Below, in pieces: positions 19,695 through 32,372 of a stretch of 64,000 nucleotides of DNA. Source of the DNA: Litsea cubeba (Eukaryota; Streptophyta; Magnoliopsida; Laurales; Lauraceae); NCBI GenBank assembly GCA_012931725.1, contig CM022949.1, positions 31,201,235 through 31,265,234 on the forward strand, in the 5' to 3' direction. The notes under the pieces are model-generated. The model was not told the origin of the DNA. It saw only the letters and a list, made by a program, of their open reading frames with translations, and did not search any database. The first letter of the stretch is position 1. Every line of letters begins with the position of its first letter. The position numbers were made by a program, and so were the translations under genes.

Positions 19695-22150
19695 ACTCTA
19701 AAAAATAGGGTAAATTAGGGAGAGATCCCTCATTATTGGGCTATAAAGTCTCTACGACATAGCATTACGGTTTAAGGCATAGAGTCCCTTGCGCATGGAA
19801 TTAATTCAGGCGGTGGTCCCTAAGCATGTGACATCATATTTTTATGACATATTTGCCCTTCTAACCATTTCAATGGGTGTGTGGTCCCTAAGCATGTGAC
19901 ATCAGATTTTTTATGATTTATTTGCCCTTCTAACCATTTAAATGGGTGTGTGGTCCCTAAGCATCTGACATCAATGTCTTTCCCGAATTATTTTTTAAGG
20001 TCCTTACCATCTGTAACGGGTGGGGTCTTGGACCATGGCAAGTGAACTACTTCATAATCTTCATGGCCAGTCCTATAACAGCCTTGAGGAAAGTCTTTCT
20101 TTCTCGATATTGGAAGAGCACCTTGATGGAAGACACTGTTTCAACAGAAATGAAGAGCTAAAGAAGAAAACCTAAGAGATTACTTGAATGACTGATTGCC
20201 AAAGTCAGATGGGGTAGGTTGCTAGATTCAGATAAATTTTTATCAAAGCTAGATAAATTTAAACTAAAAGTCAAACCAAACCAAATCTAGTAAGATAATC
20301 TCACATCGAAGTGACATAACTTGTTTTCAAATTGGTTGTGATTTCAAACACAGATAAATTCATATAAACCCAAATAAACTCATGCTAAAGTCAAATAAGT
20401 TCAAATCAAAGTTAGATAAATTCGCAGGAAACTCAGATAAATTCACTTAATTCGTATCAAACTCGGATAAATTCAAAGCAAACACAAATAAATTCATATC
20501 AAACTTAGATAAATTCGTACAAAACACTATTAAAAAACTGCCAAAGTCATATAACAGATACAAAACTTAGATAAATTCACAGCAAACTCAAAAAAATTCA
20601 TTTAACAACTCAGAAAAACTCATGCCAAAGTCAAATAAGTTCACATCAAAGTTAGATAAATTCACAGCAAACTCAGATAAATTCACTTTAATTCATATCA
20701 AACTCAGATTAATTCAAAATAAACACAAATAAATTCATATCAAACTTAGATAAATTCGTACCAAACACAGATAACATCATGCCAAAGTCATATAACACAT
20801 ACAAAACTTAGATAAATTCACAGCAAAATAAAAAAAATCTATGCCAAAGTCAAATAAGTTCACATCAAAGTTAGATAAACTCACAGAAAACTCAGATAAA
20901 CTCACTTAATTCGTAACAAACTCAGATTCATTAAAAGCAAATATAAATAAATTCAAATCAAACTTAGATAAATTCATACCAAACACAGATAACATCATGC
21001 CAAAGTCAAATAACATTATACCAAAGTCAGATAACACATACAAAACTCAGATAACACATACATCAAAGTTAGATAAATTCACAGCAAACTCAGATAAATT
21101 CACTTAATTCGTATCAAACTCATATTAATTCAAAGCAAACACAAATAAATTCATATCAAACTTAGATAAACTCATACCAAACACAGATAACATCATGCCA
21201 AAGTCAAATAACATTATGCCAAAGTCAGATAACACATACAAAACTCAAAAAACACATATATCAAAGTTAGATAAATTCACAGCAGACTCAGATAAATTCA
21301 CTTAATTCGTATCAAACTCATATTAATTCAAAGCAAACACAAATAAATTCATATCAAACTTAGATAAATTCATACCAAACACAGATAACATCATGCCAAA
21401 GTCAAATAACATTATGCCAAAGTCAGATAACACATACAGAACTTAGATCAATTCACAGCAAACTAAAATTTTTTTTAAAAGTTGAATACATTTTAAAGTC
21501 AAATAAACTCTTGTGGAATTCAGTTAATTTCATACTAAACTCATTATTTCATAAGAAACTCAGATAAACTTAATAAAAATTCAGAGAAAATCGTTTCAAA
21601 GTCACATAAATTCATTTGAAACCTTGTTTAATTAATAGCAAACAAAGTTAAATTGAAATCAAACTCAGAAAAATAATATAATATACAGATAAATTCATTT
21701 AAAGTCCTATTTAATTGATCATAGACTAAGATAACTTTATATAAAGCTTAGATAAATACATGTCACAGTCAAATAATTTCATATCAAGCTCAGATAAATT
21801 CAAACCAAAACTTAGATAAACTTATGTCAAACTCAATTAAGTTTAAGTCAAGATGATTCGATTGCTTGAGGTCACTGATGAGTTGATTTTGCTTCTTTGT
21901 GCAGTTTCCTTCATCTTTGATTTCAGAATCTTTATTTTGCTTAAATTTCGGAGTGTATGACGGAATATTTTAAAGCAATGCATGTTTGGTGACGTATAAA
22001 GTATATAAAGAGAGGGCATTTTTATCTTTTTGACGCATTAAATGTTAAAAGGGGACCGCTGCCTTTATGAGAAAATGACCTGGACCACAGATTATAAAAC
22101 GTACCGTTGAGGGACCTTTCACCAAATGGGCCAAAAGTTTTTTACATAAT
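19695..22150. mobile_element. Possible MULE-like repeat element with internal A-rich array
   Basis: The left flank GGGTAAATTAGGGAGAGATCCCTCA and the right flank TGAGGGACCTTTCACCAAATGGGCC (inverted) are imperfect inverted repeats, continued by GGCGGTGGTCCC versus its inverted partner GGGGACCGCTGCC. Short terminal motifs of this sort occur in small plant Mutator-like elements. No target duplication could be identified and no transposase is present. A 160-bp direct repeat at about 19824-19960 (GTGGTCCCTAAGCATGTGACATCA) lies inside the left part. Confidence 0.35.
20220..21850. repeat. A-rich tandem array with higher-order structure
   Basis: Some 1.6 kb made of variants of a ~20-bp word (AAACTCAGATAAATTCAxx). 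A larger unit starting CAAAGTTAGATAAATTCACAG begins at about 20408, 20648, 20866, 21064 and 21262, giving spacings of 240, 218, 198 and 198 bp. The last two units are nearly identical, so the array grew by recent duplication of a block of about ten basic words. It is non-coding on both strands. Confidence 0.8.
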
Positions 22151-24936
22151 TACATTAGGTTCTTTTCAACCATAGGGGATCAAAAGTTGTAACAGTTTTT
22201 GTTCAAACGTCAATTATTGTTATCTTAGAGATATATGACTTATGTAAGTAACCTATCTAAAGCGACCAGGGCATTGCTCAAATCTTATCTACTAATGTCC
22301 TGATGTACATCTATTGTGTTTCAAAATCCAATTGAACTCTCTACTTTGATAATTTATAGATAGAGAAAGATGTGTATATTGCAAATTCACTAAAGATGGA
22401 GACTTTGTAAGACTTCCTCTTTTTCTTCTTGAAAATCCAAATTATCCTTTGATCATGTATTTTCAATCTATGATGCAATTAGCCTTACTTTGACATATAT
22501 TTTTATGCTTCTTTCTTTTCAAATATGAGTAAGTATTTATAATAATCATTTCTTCTAATTTCTTCTAATAAAGAAAGCTTCATGTCACCCATTTATTTTT
22601 TACATGTATCTTGTTTAATGAAAATGCTTAAAAGTATTTTAATCTAGCAATGCAAATTGCTTATCTTGAATACAATAAATAACCGTGTTAGCTGTAATTA
22701 TATATATATATATATATATATTTGCTTGGACACGTTCCCGGCTTCACTAGTGTTAATTTAAAGCTTAGGTCTAAGGAGGACTTCAGAAGAGAACCTTGTT
22801 TTATACTCAGTTCATCAGATCTGCTACCTTACAATTGAATGAATATGAAAAGGCAAATGAGAATACTAAAAGGCAATTTGCTTAGAGCAATGTGAAGGGG
22901 AAACGTGCATGGTGAGATTTTCAACTCTTGAGTGCATTGGATTCCCTCAAAAACAACATTGTCAACGTTACTTTAGACTTTCAAATCTTGGGTTGCTGTT
23001 GAACTAGATCAAAAGGAAGCAAGTGCAGCAGAAACCTCTCTCCTGCCTTTTTATATGATAATCCCTCAAATGGTGATATTAATGACATTCCGCGAGTGAA
23101 CCCCATGTAAGAATTTGGTGGCGGACTCAATATTTTCGTTTTAAGGGTCGGATTCAAACAAACAATTGGATTTTAGGAACAAAATCAAGATTTTCATATG
23201 GATCGTGGGGGCAGATACTGGATTTTTATGCGAATTTTTAAAGCCAAGTCGGGATTTAGAAGAGGACCCCCCCCCCAACGGATGCACTGGGTTCGCCCCC
23301 GATGGGAATGGAACAAGGCTTTGAAAATGATGATAAATGATGAATGGTATATAAAAGTCATAATATAAGAGAGGGCATGTTTGGAAACTTGCCTTATTTG
23401 AAATAGATTAGTTTCAACCCTTTACAAAAGGACAACTTTTCTTATATAACTTTCACAGCACGAAAAGTTTGGACAAACAAAATAATATACTTATAGGGGT
23501 CAGCTCATCTAAACTCAAGCTTAGGATAAGGTAAGCTCAAGTATGTGGCGGGGCCCACCTGAGGACCCACATAGGGATGGGGGAATTTCAAGGACTCCTT
23601 AGGATCATCATCTCTGCAAAAAATCAGCCCCAACCATGATTTCTATCATCTCCATATGGGCCTAAAAGTTTAATGGTCAATAGTCTATTCGGATCGATAT
23701 ATAGTCGATCCAACGGTCCAGTAAATTCGGATTTGACCTAAAGTTGGTGGACATGTGCAATTTAGGGGGATCATGTGTTTCGTCTATTTCGATTGACCAA
23801 AGGTGGGCTCCACAAGCACGAGCTTATGAAATTTTATCATAAGCTCGAGCTTAGGAGAGCCTTGCTCATACTTATAAGGTCTAATTATATAGATCTACCT
23901 AAATTAGATCAACTTTAAATAGATAAGATTTACCGAACAAGTTATTTATATCCTGCTATGCTTTGGATTGGGCCCACATTCTTAAGCCTACCGTTTTTAC
24001 CTTTATATATGGTTTTGACTTTTAAACGAGTTGGATTAGAGTTAATGTGTTGTGTTAGGTTCAACCCACATATCTAAACCCATTTGCTCGATTTACTCCT
24101 TTAATATTTTGGTGTTGGTTCCACCCAAATATCTAAACCCATTTGCACAATTTACTCCTTTAATACTTTGGTACTTAAAATAAGTGTTTTCATATAGAAT
24201 GAGCCAAGCTTGTGCTTGGATTTGGGCTAATATTTAATAGGTTGGATTGGGTAAATAGGTTCACCCCTATTGAATATAGGTTATGAAGGGTCAAGTTGAG
24301 TTGACCCACATTAGGTGCAGGTTGAAGTTACTTGATTCATTCATGGTGTCCCCACAAGATGAGTAGTCCAAGACTCATTCATTGCAAATTACTAATTTGA
24401 AAGCTCCTCATACAATTAAGTGGGGCATGGGACTGAGATATTTTGACTAGTCCAACAGCTTTTTTTAATCCATGGACGGAGGAACATGGGCCTTCATGAA
24501 ATGCCCATACAAGAATGAGATATCTATGTCGGGTATATGAGGGTGTTGGGCCCACAAGGTTTCGTATGGTTCTAACATCAGGTATGGCCCCTTTCACAAT
24601 CCACCATTTTTCTTTTAGCAGTGTCACTAAATAATACCTGACTTTGGGGCCCACTATTGGTCCATCTTAATGGACCAAGAAAGGGCCCCCCTAAATTACA
24701 CGGGTCCCATGGGTTTTTACACCCATGCGAATAGAATGGGCTGAAAAATCGACTGCACACCCATGCGAATGAATTGTGAATCAATTAAATTTTTGGGTCT
24801 TGGATGATGATGATGGGATGATCACGCATAGCTCCAGTGCAGCATTGTGCGTTGGATGACTACTCTATGAAGGGAAGTTCTCATACGAGAAACATGAGTT
24901 CAAGTTTGAGATCTAGGGACCATTTGTCATCGTCTC
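22151..24936. other. Gene-poor stretch
   Basis: AT-rich DNA with a (TA)n tract at about 22700-22721 and a C run near 23270. Words such as GGGCCCACC and AAGCTCGAGCTTAGG suggest old MITE remnants around 23500-23900, but no pair of ends could be fixed. Short open frames at 24379-24784 (minus) have no known motif. Confidence 0.5.
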
Positions 24937-25679
24937 TGTGTGGGGATATTTTCACTAAGCCGAGGCCAAAGCTAGTCCTGGTCTTAAGAGCTTAAAATCT
25001 CGCCCCCCACTCGGCCGAGATGGATCGCGGCTAAAGGGCAACGGCATTCGCCGAGGTGAAGCACTCCCGAGGTCAAGGGGTACGGGGCATTGTACGACCG
25101 ACCTCGGCGCGGCAGATTTGACAGGCACTGAAGGACTGTCGACGGATTGGAGGCACGTACTAAGGCGTGCCCTGCGATCCATCATTACTGACAAAACGGC
25201 GTATACAGAGCACGTGCGCCCCCAAAGCATGGCTCCGGGCCAGGTTCGATGGGACCTGGCCCAAAAGTCAAACCGCCGCCTGACCCGATAAGATCGGCAT
25301 TTAATGAGGCATGGCTAGGTAAAGCGAGCATTTAATGAATTGTGGGCTGAGTGGACAGGGCCACTCGAGTGGTCGGGCCCATCCTGGAACTCGCCCACGC
25401 GAGTCGTCTTCATCTCCTATAAATAGCATCTCCATCTCCATTCTAAGGTACGCAACCCATAATACGCAGACTCACTTTGCTATTTCATCTCCATCTCCCT
25501 TATTTAGTCTCTGAACTAACTTAAGCATCGGAGAGCCTTGTGCTGCCTATAGTCAGGGTCCTCTGACGTGTCTTCTCCTCTTTTCAGGATCGACCGGAGC
25601 CACGATCATCTTCATCTAAACCACCCAAGACAGGGATTCTAATCCCTGATCCCAAGCCCGTAATTTTTAGGCACTTACA
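24937..25679 (+). repeat. 5' LTR of gypsy element
   Basis: Begins TGTGTGGGGATATTTTCAC and ends GGCACTTACA. A TATA box TATAAATA lies at 25418-25425, followed by the likely transcribed R/U5 part with CT-rich text. Confidence 0.95.
25418..25425 (+). promoter_or_regulatory. TATA box in gypsy LTR
   Basis: TATAAATA in a CCTATAAATAGC context, preserved in the 3' LTR at 35697-35704. Confidence 0.75.
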
Positions 25680-25681
25680 AT

Positions 25682-25697
25682 TGGCGCCGTCTGTGGG
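25682..25697 (+). promoter_or_regulatory. Primer binding site of gypsy element
   Basis: TGGCGCCGTCTGTGGG follows the LTR after two bases. This PBS form is common in plant Ty3/gypsy elements. I cannot name the tRNA with certainty. Confidence 0.8.
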
Positions 25698-25759
25698 GAA
25701 GTATTAACCCATACCCGAAAACCTTTCCCAGAACCTTTCTCAGAACTTTTCCAATCACC

Positions 25760-27679
25760 ATGGCTCCGAGAAAAAAAAGAGGCGGAGAGCACCTGAAGTC
25801 CCTCCCGCCAGGGCCACTGGTTCTCCCTGGACCATTGCCCTACGTGTCCCATCCGGAGGAGCGCAACGCGAGAGGGGAGGCCGCAGAGGTGGACAGTTAC
25901 CACACTGAATCTGCCTCGTCCCCGTTAGAGATGGGGAGTCCACCGCGGCTGAGTGCTCCCCTCCAAGAGCGTTTCTCGAAGGGTAAAGCCCCGGCAGCGG
26001 CGGGATCACACCGATCCGAGCGCCGCTCGAACCATGAAGATAACAGAGCCGACCCCGCTCAAGCAGCGATCAGGGCTCAGAACCTCGCCCTCCAGGAGAA
26101 AGATGATCTTATCCGCTAGCTCAGGCAGCAGCTCCGGGAAAAAGAGGCAGCCCCCGGGGGCGGTGATCTCATAGGCAGAAAGGATCCCGTCACCGGCAAG
26201 GACTTAAGGGAGCATCTGAACGACAAGAGCCGCGAACGGAGCCACGCTGGGAGTTCTTGCCATAACCACATTGACAGGGGGTCAATGCCGAGATCAAAGG
26301 CGGGAGATCAGAAGGCTCTGATTGACCGCCTGGTCAAACAGGCCATCCAGAACACCCTGAAGGAGGCAGGGCTCGCTCAGAACCAGCCAGACGTCCCCGA
26401 CTTCGCAGGCCTCGACTCGTCTCCCTTCTCAAAAGAGATTATCGACTACCCCCTCCCAAAAAAGTTCAGCGTCCCGAGGTTCGTCCTCTATGACGGAACC
26501 TCGGACCCCGCAGCACATCTCCGGCATTTCACCCAGAAACTATCCGTCTGGGGTGACGTCGGGCACCTCAACTGCAGAGTCTTCTCCTCCAGCCTGGGGG
26601 ATCTTCCCCTCAAATGGTTCTGCGCGCTCCCGGAAGGATCAATCACGAACTGGTCCCAGTTACGAGACTCCTTCCTGGGGAAATTCCAGGCGCACAGAGT
26701 CATTCCAAAGACTGACAGCGACATCATGGCCCTCAGAATGAGGTGGAGTGAAAGCGTCACTCAATTCGCCAAGAGATTTTGGACGGTTTATAGCCAAATC
26801 GACAACTCCTCTGAAGATGTCGCGATCAGGTCCTTCCAGCACGCCCTCCTGCCAGGGTGCAAACTTCGGAAAGAGCTCGTCTGAAACCCTGTCCTCTTTG
26901 TAACAGCCCTCATGGCGAGGGTGAACAAATACATCGAGCAAGAAGAGGACGAGGCGCGGGCCAATGAGAGCTTTGGCGTTTCCAAGAGCCGGTCTCGGAA
27001 CGAGAACCAGTCTCGGCAGGAGGACCGACCGCGACAGGAGGATCGGTCCCGGCAGGAAGATGGAACCTCTGGGAGGGAAAAGAGAACCTTCCACAGAGAA
27101 GAGACGAGCCGAGACCACCACTCGGGTGGCCAGTCGTCGGCCCCGACTCGCACTCCAGGAGGGGGCAAGAGACACAGACCGTCCTACTCCTTCCGCGAAA
27201 GGGTCAATGCGGTCTTCAAAGAGCCGATTCACCAGATACTGGACAAGATCCAGGGAAAGCCGTACTTCAAATGGCCACAACCCATGAAGAGCGACCCCTC
27301 CACGAGGGATCAGACAAAGTTCTGCGCTTACCACAAGCAGAGCGGGCATAACACTGAGGATTGTTACTCCCTCAAGGACCATCTCGGGATGCTTGTCAAG
27401 GACGGGCACCTGAAGGAGTACTGCAAGGGAGCAGACAGCAGAAGCAATGAGCGACCTCGACGCCGAGCCGAGGAAGGTCATGACAGCGACGGGTCGGAGA
27501 GGATCATAAGCGTCATCCACCTGGCCCCTGCTAAGCAGAACAGCAGCCAGGCCCGTGCCGAGGCCAGGAGGGCCTCCCATGGAAAACAGGTCATGTCGGC
27601 CGAGCTCGGACCAGCCTCCAAAAAGGCTAGGAAAGAGAGGCCAAAGAGAGGACCTGGAAGGAGTCCAACTCCCTCATAA
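25760..27679 (+). pseudogene. gag: Gypsy Gag, interrupted by two stops
   Basis: One frame runs from the ATG at 25760 to 27679 with a TAG at 26117-26119 (context fits CAG) and a TGA at 26882-26884 (context fits CGA). The middle part contains the retrotransposon Gag core: YDGTSDPAAHLRHF, then LPLKWFCALPEGSITNWSQL and ...FAKRFW. It is followed by a long Arg/Gln/Glu/Asp-rich repeat (QEDRPRQEDRSRQED) and a region with FCAYHKQSGHNTEDC, the degenerate zinc-binding motif of this lineage. The frame is lost at about 27650, just before the protease. Confidence 0.88.
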
Positions 27680-30600
27680 TGACCCGCTGATTATGACCCT
27701 GAAGTTGGGGAGCTGCAAGGTGCAGAGGATCCTCGTCGACCCCGGCAGTTCGTCCGAGATCCTCTACTTCGATTGCTTTACCAAGATGGGGCTCACCGAA
27801 GAAGATCTCCAAGAAGCGCGGACCCCCATGATAGGGTTCAGCGCGAAGCCTGTGTACCCAAAGGGAAGAGTCTCCCTCAAAGTCCAAGTTGGAGGCACGG
27901 CGGTAGTGGCTGACTTCCTCGTCGTAGATACGCCTTCCCCCTACAATGCCATCGTTGGGAGAAGCTGGCTGCACCAGATAGAGGCTGTCCCCTCATCCTA
28001 CAATCAGAAACTTAAGTTCCCTTTGGAAAGGAACGACAGAATCGAGGTGGTCACGATTGACGGAGACCAGCAAATGGCCAAGCGTTGTATGATGGCTGTC
28101 GTGTTCGGCGAGGAAGAGCCAAAGCGAGTGCATATGGCGGAGCTGGAGGCAGAGCTGGACAGAGTTGGCCGCGACCCAGAAAAAAAAGAGCACCGAAGAT
28201 CTCACCGAGGTCAGACTTGACCCTAGTGATCCCGAGAGGTACTTCCTGCTTGGGGGTCAGCTCACCGAGCTGGAGAGGTCTGAGCTGCTTAACTTCCTGC
28301 TGTAGAACAGAGAGGTTTTCGCTTGGACCCCGCAGGAAATGCCTGGCGTGGACCCCGAGGTCGCGAGCCACAGGCTGAACGTGGACCCTCAAGCCAAGCC
28401 TGTGGTCCAAAAGGCCAGAAGGTCCGGAGTCGAGCAAACTGCTAGAGGCAAACGCCATCAGAGAAACTGCTAGAGGCAAACGCCATCAGAGAGGTCCAGT
28501 ACCCGAAATGGCTGGCGAACACCGTGGTAGTAAAAAAGAAGACTGGGAAGTGGCGGGTCTGCGTCGACTTCACTGACCTTAACAAGGCATGTCCCAAAGA
28601 CTGCTTTCCGCTCCCGAAAATTGACCAAATGATCAACGCCACTGCCGATCATGAAAGGATGAGTTTTCTTGACGCCTACCGTGGCTATCACCAGATACCC
28701 ATGTACGGACCAGATGAAGAAAAAACGGCGTTCATCACTCCTAGGGGGACCTACTGCTATAAAGTGATGCCGTTCGGACTCAAGAATGCAGGGGCGACCT
28801 ACCAGAGGTTGGTCACCAAGATGTTCCGAGACCAGCTCGGCAGAACAGTCGAGGTGTACATTGACGACATGGTCGTCAAGTCCGTCTAGTCTCAGGACCA
28901 TTTGGCGGACCTCGGCCAGTTATTTGACGTTCTCCGGAGGTTCGGATTAAAACTGAACGCCTCCAAATGCGCCTTCGGAGTCGGCTCTGGTAAATTCTTA
29001 GGGAGTCTCGTCACGAGACGAGGTATTGAAGCAAACCCAGACCAAATCTCCGCAATCCTAGGAATTCAGAGCCCGGCAACAACGAAGCAGGTCCAGCGGC
29101 CCACTGGCATGGCCGCCGCACTCAACCGCTTTATCAGCAGGTCTTCCGACAAGTGCCGCCCTTTCTTCCAGCTGCTGAAGAAAAACCTGAGGTTCGAGTG
29201 GACCCCGGAATGTGACTCGGCTCTCCAAGAGCTCAAAGCTTTCCTGGCCTCGCCTCCGCTGCTGTCGACCCCGAAGAAAGGCGAAGCGTTGTATTTGTAC
29301 TTGGCAGTCTCCGATCATGCCGTGAGCTCAGTACTGGTCAGGGAAGATGAAGGGCAGCAGAAGCCCATTTATTACACAAGCAAGACCCTCCTCGACGCGG
29401 AAACTAGATACTTGCAGATGGAGAAGCTCGCGCTGGCCCTCATCGGCGCCTCTCGAAAGCTCTCACACTATTTCCAGGCCCACACGATAGTGGTGGTCAC
29501 TGAGCATCAGCTCAAGTCTGTCTTCCGGAAGGTCGACTTCTCCGGATGCGTTTTAAGATGGGCCGTGGGGCTGGGACAGTACGACATCCAGTACCAGCCC
29601 CGGACAGCGATCAAAGCGCAAGTTTTGGCAGATTTCGTCGTCGAGTTTACTTCACCGAATTCGACGCCGAGCCCACTCGACCCCGAACTAGGGGGCAAGG
29701 GGCATGACGACTTAGTCTCGGGGACTGATTGCGAGCAATCCTGGGATACGTCCCGGGATTCGGCTTGGAAGGTCTTCGTTGACGGGTCCTCTACCTCTAG
29801 GAGGGCCGGCATCGGCGTAGTTCTCCAGTCTCCAGAAGGGCTAGTTATTGAGCAGGCCCTGACCCTCGACTTTCGAGCATCAAACAATGAGGCAGAATAC
29901 GAGGCATTGCTGGCAGGGCTGAATAGTGCCAAGATTCTCGGAGCTCGACAGCTGGTAGTCTTCAGTGACTCACAGTTGGTGACGAACCAGCTTACTGGAG
30001 ATTACCAGGCTCGCGACGATAGAATGGCGGCCTACCTGACCCTCGCCAAGAAGCTTTTATCCCAATTCCCGGAAGTAGAAGTCAGACAGATTGGCAGAGA
30101 CTCTAACTCACACGCTGACGCGCTCGCCAACCTAGCTTTCGCCGTCGAGGCTGGAAAGAAGAGGATTGTGGAAGTAGGCTCGCTGACATCGCCAAGTATA
30201 GAGCTCCGCCCACCACGGCAAATTTTGTGCATCGACCTCGGACCCAGTTGGATGGATCCCATCATTGCGTACCTCAAAGACGACCAACTTCCCGAAGACA
30301 GGGCACAAGCTCATAAAATCAGGCTCAGGGCAGCCCGGTTCTGGCTCTCTCCAGAAGGAAAACTGTACAGAAAATCCTTCACAGGTCTTTATCTACAGTG
30401 CGTCCACCCGAGCCGAGTTGAAGACTTCCTCTACGAAATACATGAAGGCATCTGCGGAAGTCACATCGGAGGAAGGTCACTAGCTTACCGGGCTATAAGC
30501 CAAGGATACTGGTGGCCATACATGCAGAAGGACGCACAAATGTACGCTATGAAATGCGAGAAGTGCCAGAAATTCTCGCACAACCTCCATCAACCAGCAC

Positions 30601-31487
30601 AGGATCTGAGCCCGCTCTCCAGCCCGTGGCCCTTTGCTCAGTGGGGGCTGGACATCGTGAGACCTCTCTATCGAGCTCCGGGGAATAAAAGGTGGCTGAT
30701 AGTGGCCACTGACTATTTCACCAAGTGGATAGAGGCAGAAGCGTTGTCTTTCATCACCAAATGGGACTCCAAGAACTTCGTATGGAAGAACATCATCATG
30801 AGGTTCGGCATCCCTCGAATCTTGGTCTCGGACAACGGGACCCAGTTTGACTCCAGCCTCTTCAAAAATTTCTATAAGGAGCTCGGCATTAGGAATCATT
30901 ACTCGACTCCAGCCTATCCCCAGAGCAATGGCCAGGCCGAGATCTCAAACAAAGTGGTCCTTGATGGACTCAAAAAGAGACTCGACGGGGCCAAAGGGAG
31001 ATGGGTGGAAGAGTTGCCCAGTGTGCTGTGGGCATACAGGACCACCCCGAGGCGCTCCACCTCAGAAACTCCTTTCTCCTTGGCATACGGAATGGAAGCC
31101 GTGATCCCGCTTGAGATCGGCCTTCCAACGCTCAGGTCCGAACTTTTTGACCAAACTCAAAACGAGAAGAGCCTGACCCTGGGATTGGATCTGGCCGAAG
31201 AGCGCAGGGAAGCGGCATCTATCCGATTGGCAGCCTATCAGCAACGGCTCGCAAAAGATTACAATCAAAGAGTTCGGGAAAGAAAGTTCTCCATTGGAGA
31301 ACTGGTCCTGAAAAAAGCACTGCCTGTGGACAAGGACCCGAACCAAGGCAAGTTGGCTCCAAACTGGCGCGGCCCATTCAAGGTGGTATCGACTGCTGGC
31401 CGGTCCGCATACAAACTCGAGGATATGGATGGAAAGTTACTGCCACGGCCATGGAACGCCTCGCACCTCAAGAAATTTTACTTTTGA
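27660..31487 (+). pseudogene. pol: Gypsy Pol polyprotein with frame breaks
   Basis: Domains in order: aspartic protease (ILVDPGSSSEILYF; AIVGRSWLHQ), reverse transcriptase (KWRVCVDFTDLNKACPKD; FLDAYRGYHQI; VYIDDMVVKS), RNase H (29280-29640), a second archaeal-type RNase H (WKVFVDGSS; NNEAEYEALLAGL; FSDSQLVTNQL; 29770-30140) and integrase with an HHCC finger, D-D-E motifs (ATDYFTKWIEAEA; SDNGTQFD; QSNGQAE) and a C-terminal domain. Breaks: a shift in the A run 28180-28187, TAG at 28303-28305, a frame-changing 28-bp tandem duplication at 28436-28491, and TAG at 28887-28889. From 28902 to 31487 the frame is open for 861 codons. Integrase shows LDIVRPL where the family has LDIVGP. Confidence 0.92.
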
Positions 31488-31614
31488 AATGTATTCTGTT
31501 TATGCAAATCAATGAAGAACATTTCCTTTCAAAAGCTCCTCTTATTGTTCTGAGTCAAGATTATTCTAAGTTAAGAAACCACGGTAATAGCGCAACTCTC
31601 CAGCTCGGTAGAGG

Positions 31615-31980
31615 CTTCTCCATTCGTGCGCATCTCGGCGCTCGCGCCAGATAGCCAGCGCGGCCCCTGGTGACGAGCCAGGGGGACTTCTCCATCCGTG
31701 CGCATCTCGGCCCTCGCGCCAGATAGCCAGCGCGGCCCCTGGTGACGAGCCATGGGGACTTCTCCATTCGTGTGCATCTCGGCCTTCGCGCCAGATAGCC
31801 AGTGCGTCCCCGGGTGACGAGCCAGGGGGACTTCTCCATCCGTGCGCATCTCGGCCCTCGCGCCAGATAGCCAACGCGGCCCCTGGTGACGAGCCAGGGG
31901 GACTTCTCCATTCGTGCGATAAGCCCATCTCGGCCCTCGCGCCAGATAGCCAGCGCGGCCCCTGACGACGAGCCGAAAAG
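31615..31980 (+). repeat. 72-bp tandem array in gypsy 3' region
   Basis: Five units begin at 31615, 31687, 31759, 31831 and 31903 (CTTCTCCATYCGTGC...), each containing CTCGCGCCAGATAGCCAGCGC and GGTGACGAGCCA. Tandem arrays in the 3' untranslated part are a known feature of Tat elements and a source of satellite DNA. Open frames on the minus strand here only reflect the 72-bp period. Confidence 0.93.
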
Positions 31981-32372
31981 ATACCCTGACTTACACATCT
32001 TGCCGCTGGGCAACTATCCTAAACATTTTGATCGCGATGTGCCGAGCTCACATACTTGTACAAAATTTTTCTTTCTACTATCCAAAAATTGCACTCACTC
32101 GCCATCGCGACACTCAACTCCCTGGGGACCCTACATCGCATTCCGAAGGCTACGACTATTAAGCACGGCTAATCGATTGTGGGCTTCCAAGATGTGGGAA
32201 TTCGGCCATATACCCGAAATGAAACACTTGACACGTTCAGACCAAACAAAAGTGCAAAGAAATCAGAATGCAGAATGGACACAAAAGTAGCTCTTCATTT
32301 AAGGAACGAGAATTGTGTTACATTAAAAAGGTGAAAAAATTACATCCAAAAGATAAAAAGAAGGGGAGAGCT

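Noticed and set aside
20220..21850. CRISPR-like alternation of repeats and spacers
   Set aside because: The units are degenerate, tandem and A-rich, in a plant nuclear context without Cas genes.
26660..27580. 306-residue minus-strand frame opposite gypsy gag
   Set aside because: It is the antisense shadow of the Arg/Gln-rich gag coding sequence.
31561..32013. 150-residue minus-strand repeat protein (WLVTRGR motif)
   Set aside because: It only reflects the 72-bp tandem array, whose period is a multiple of three, so all frames repeat.
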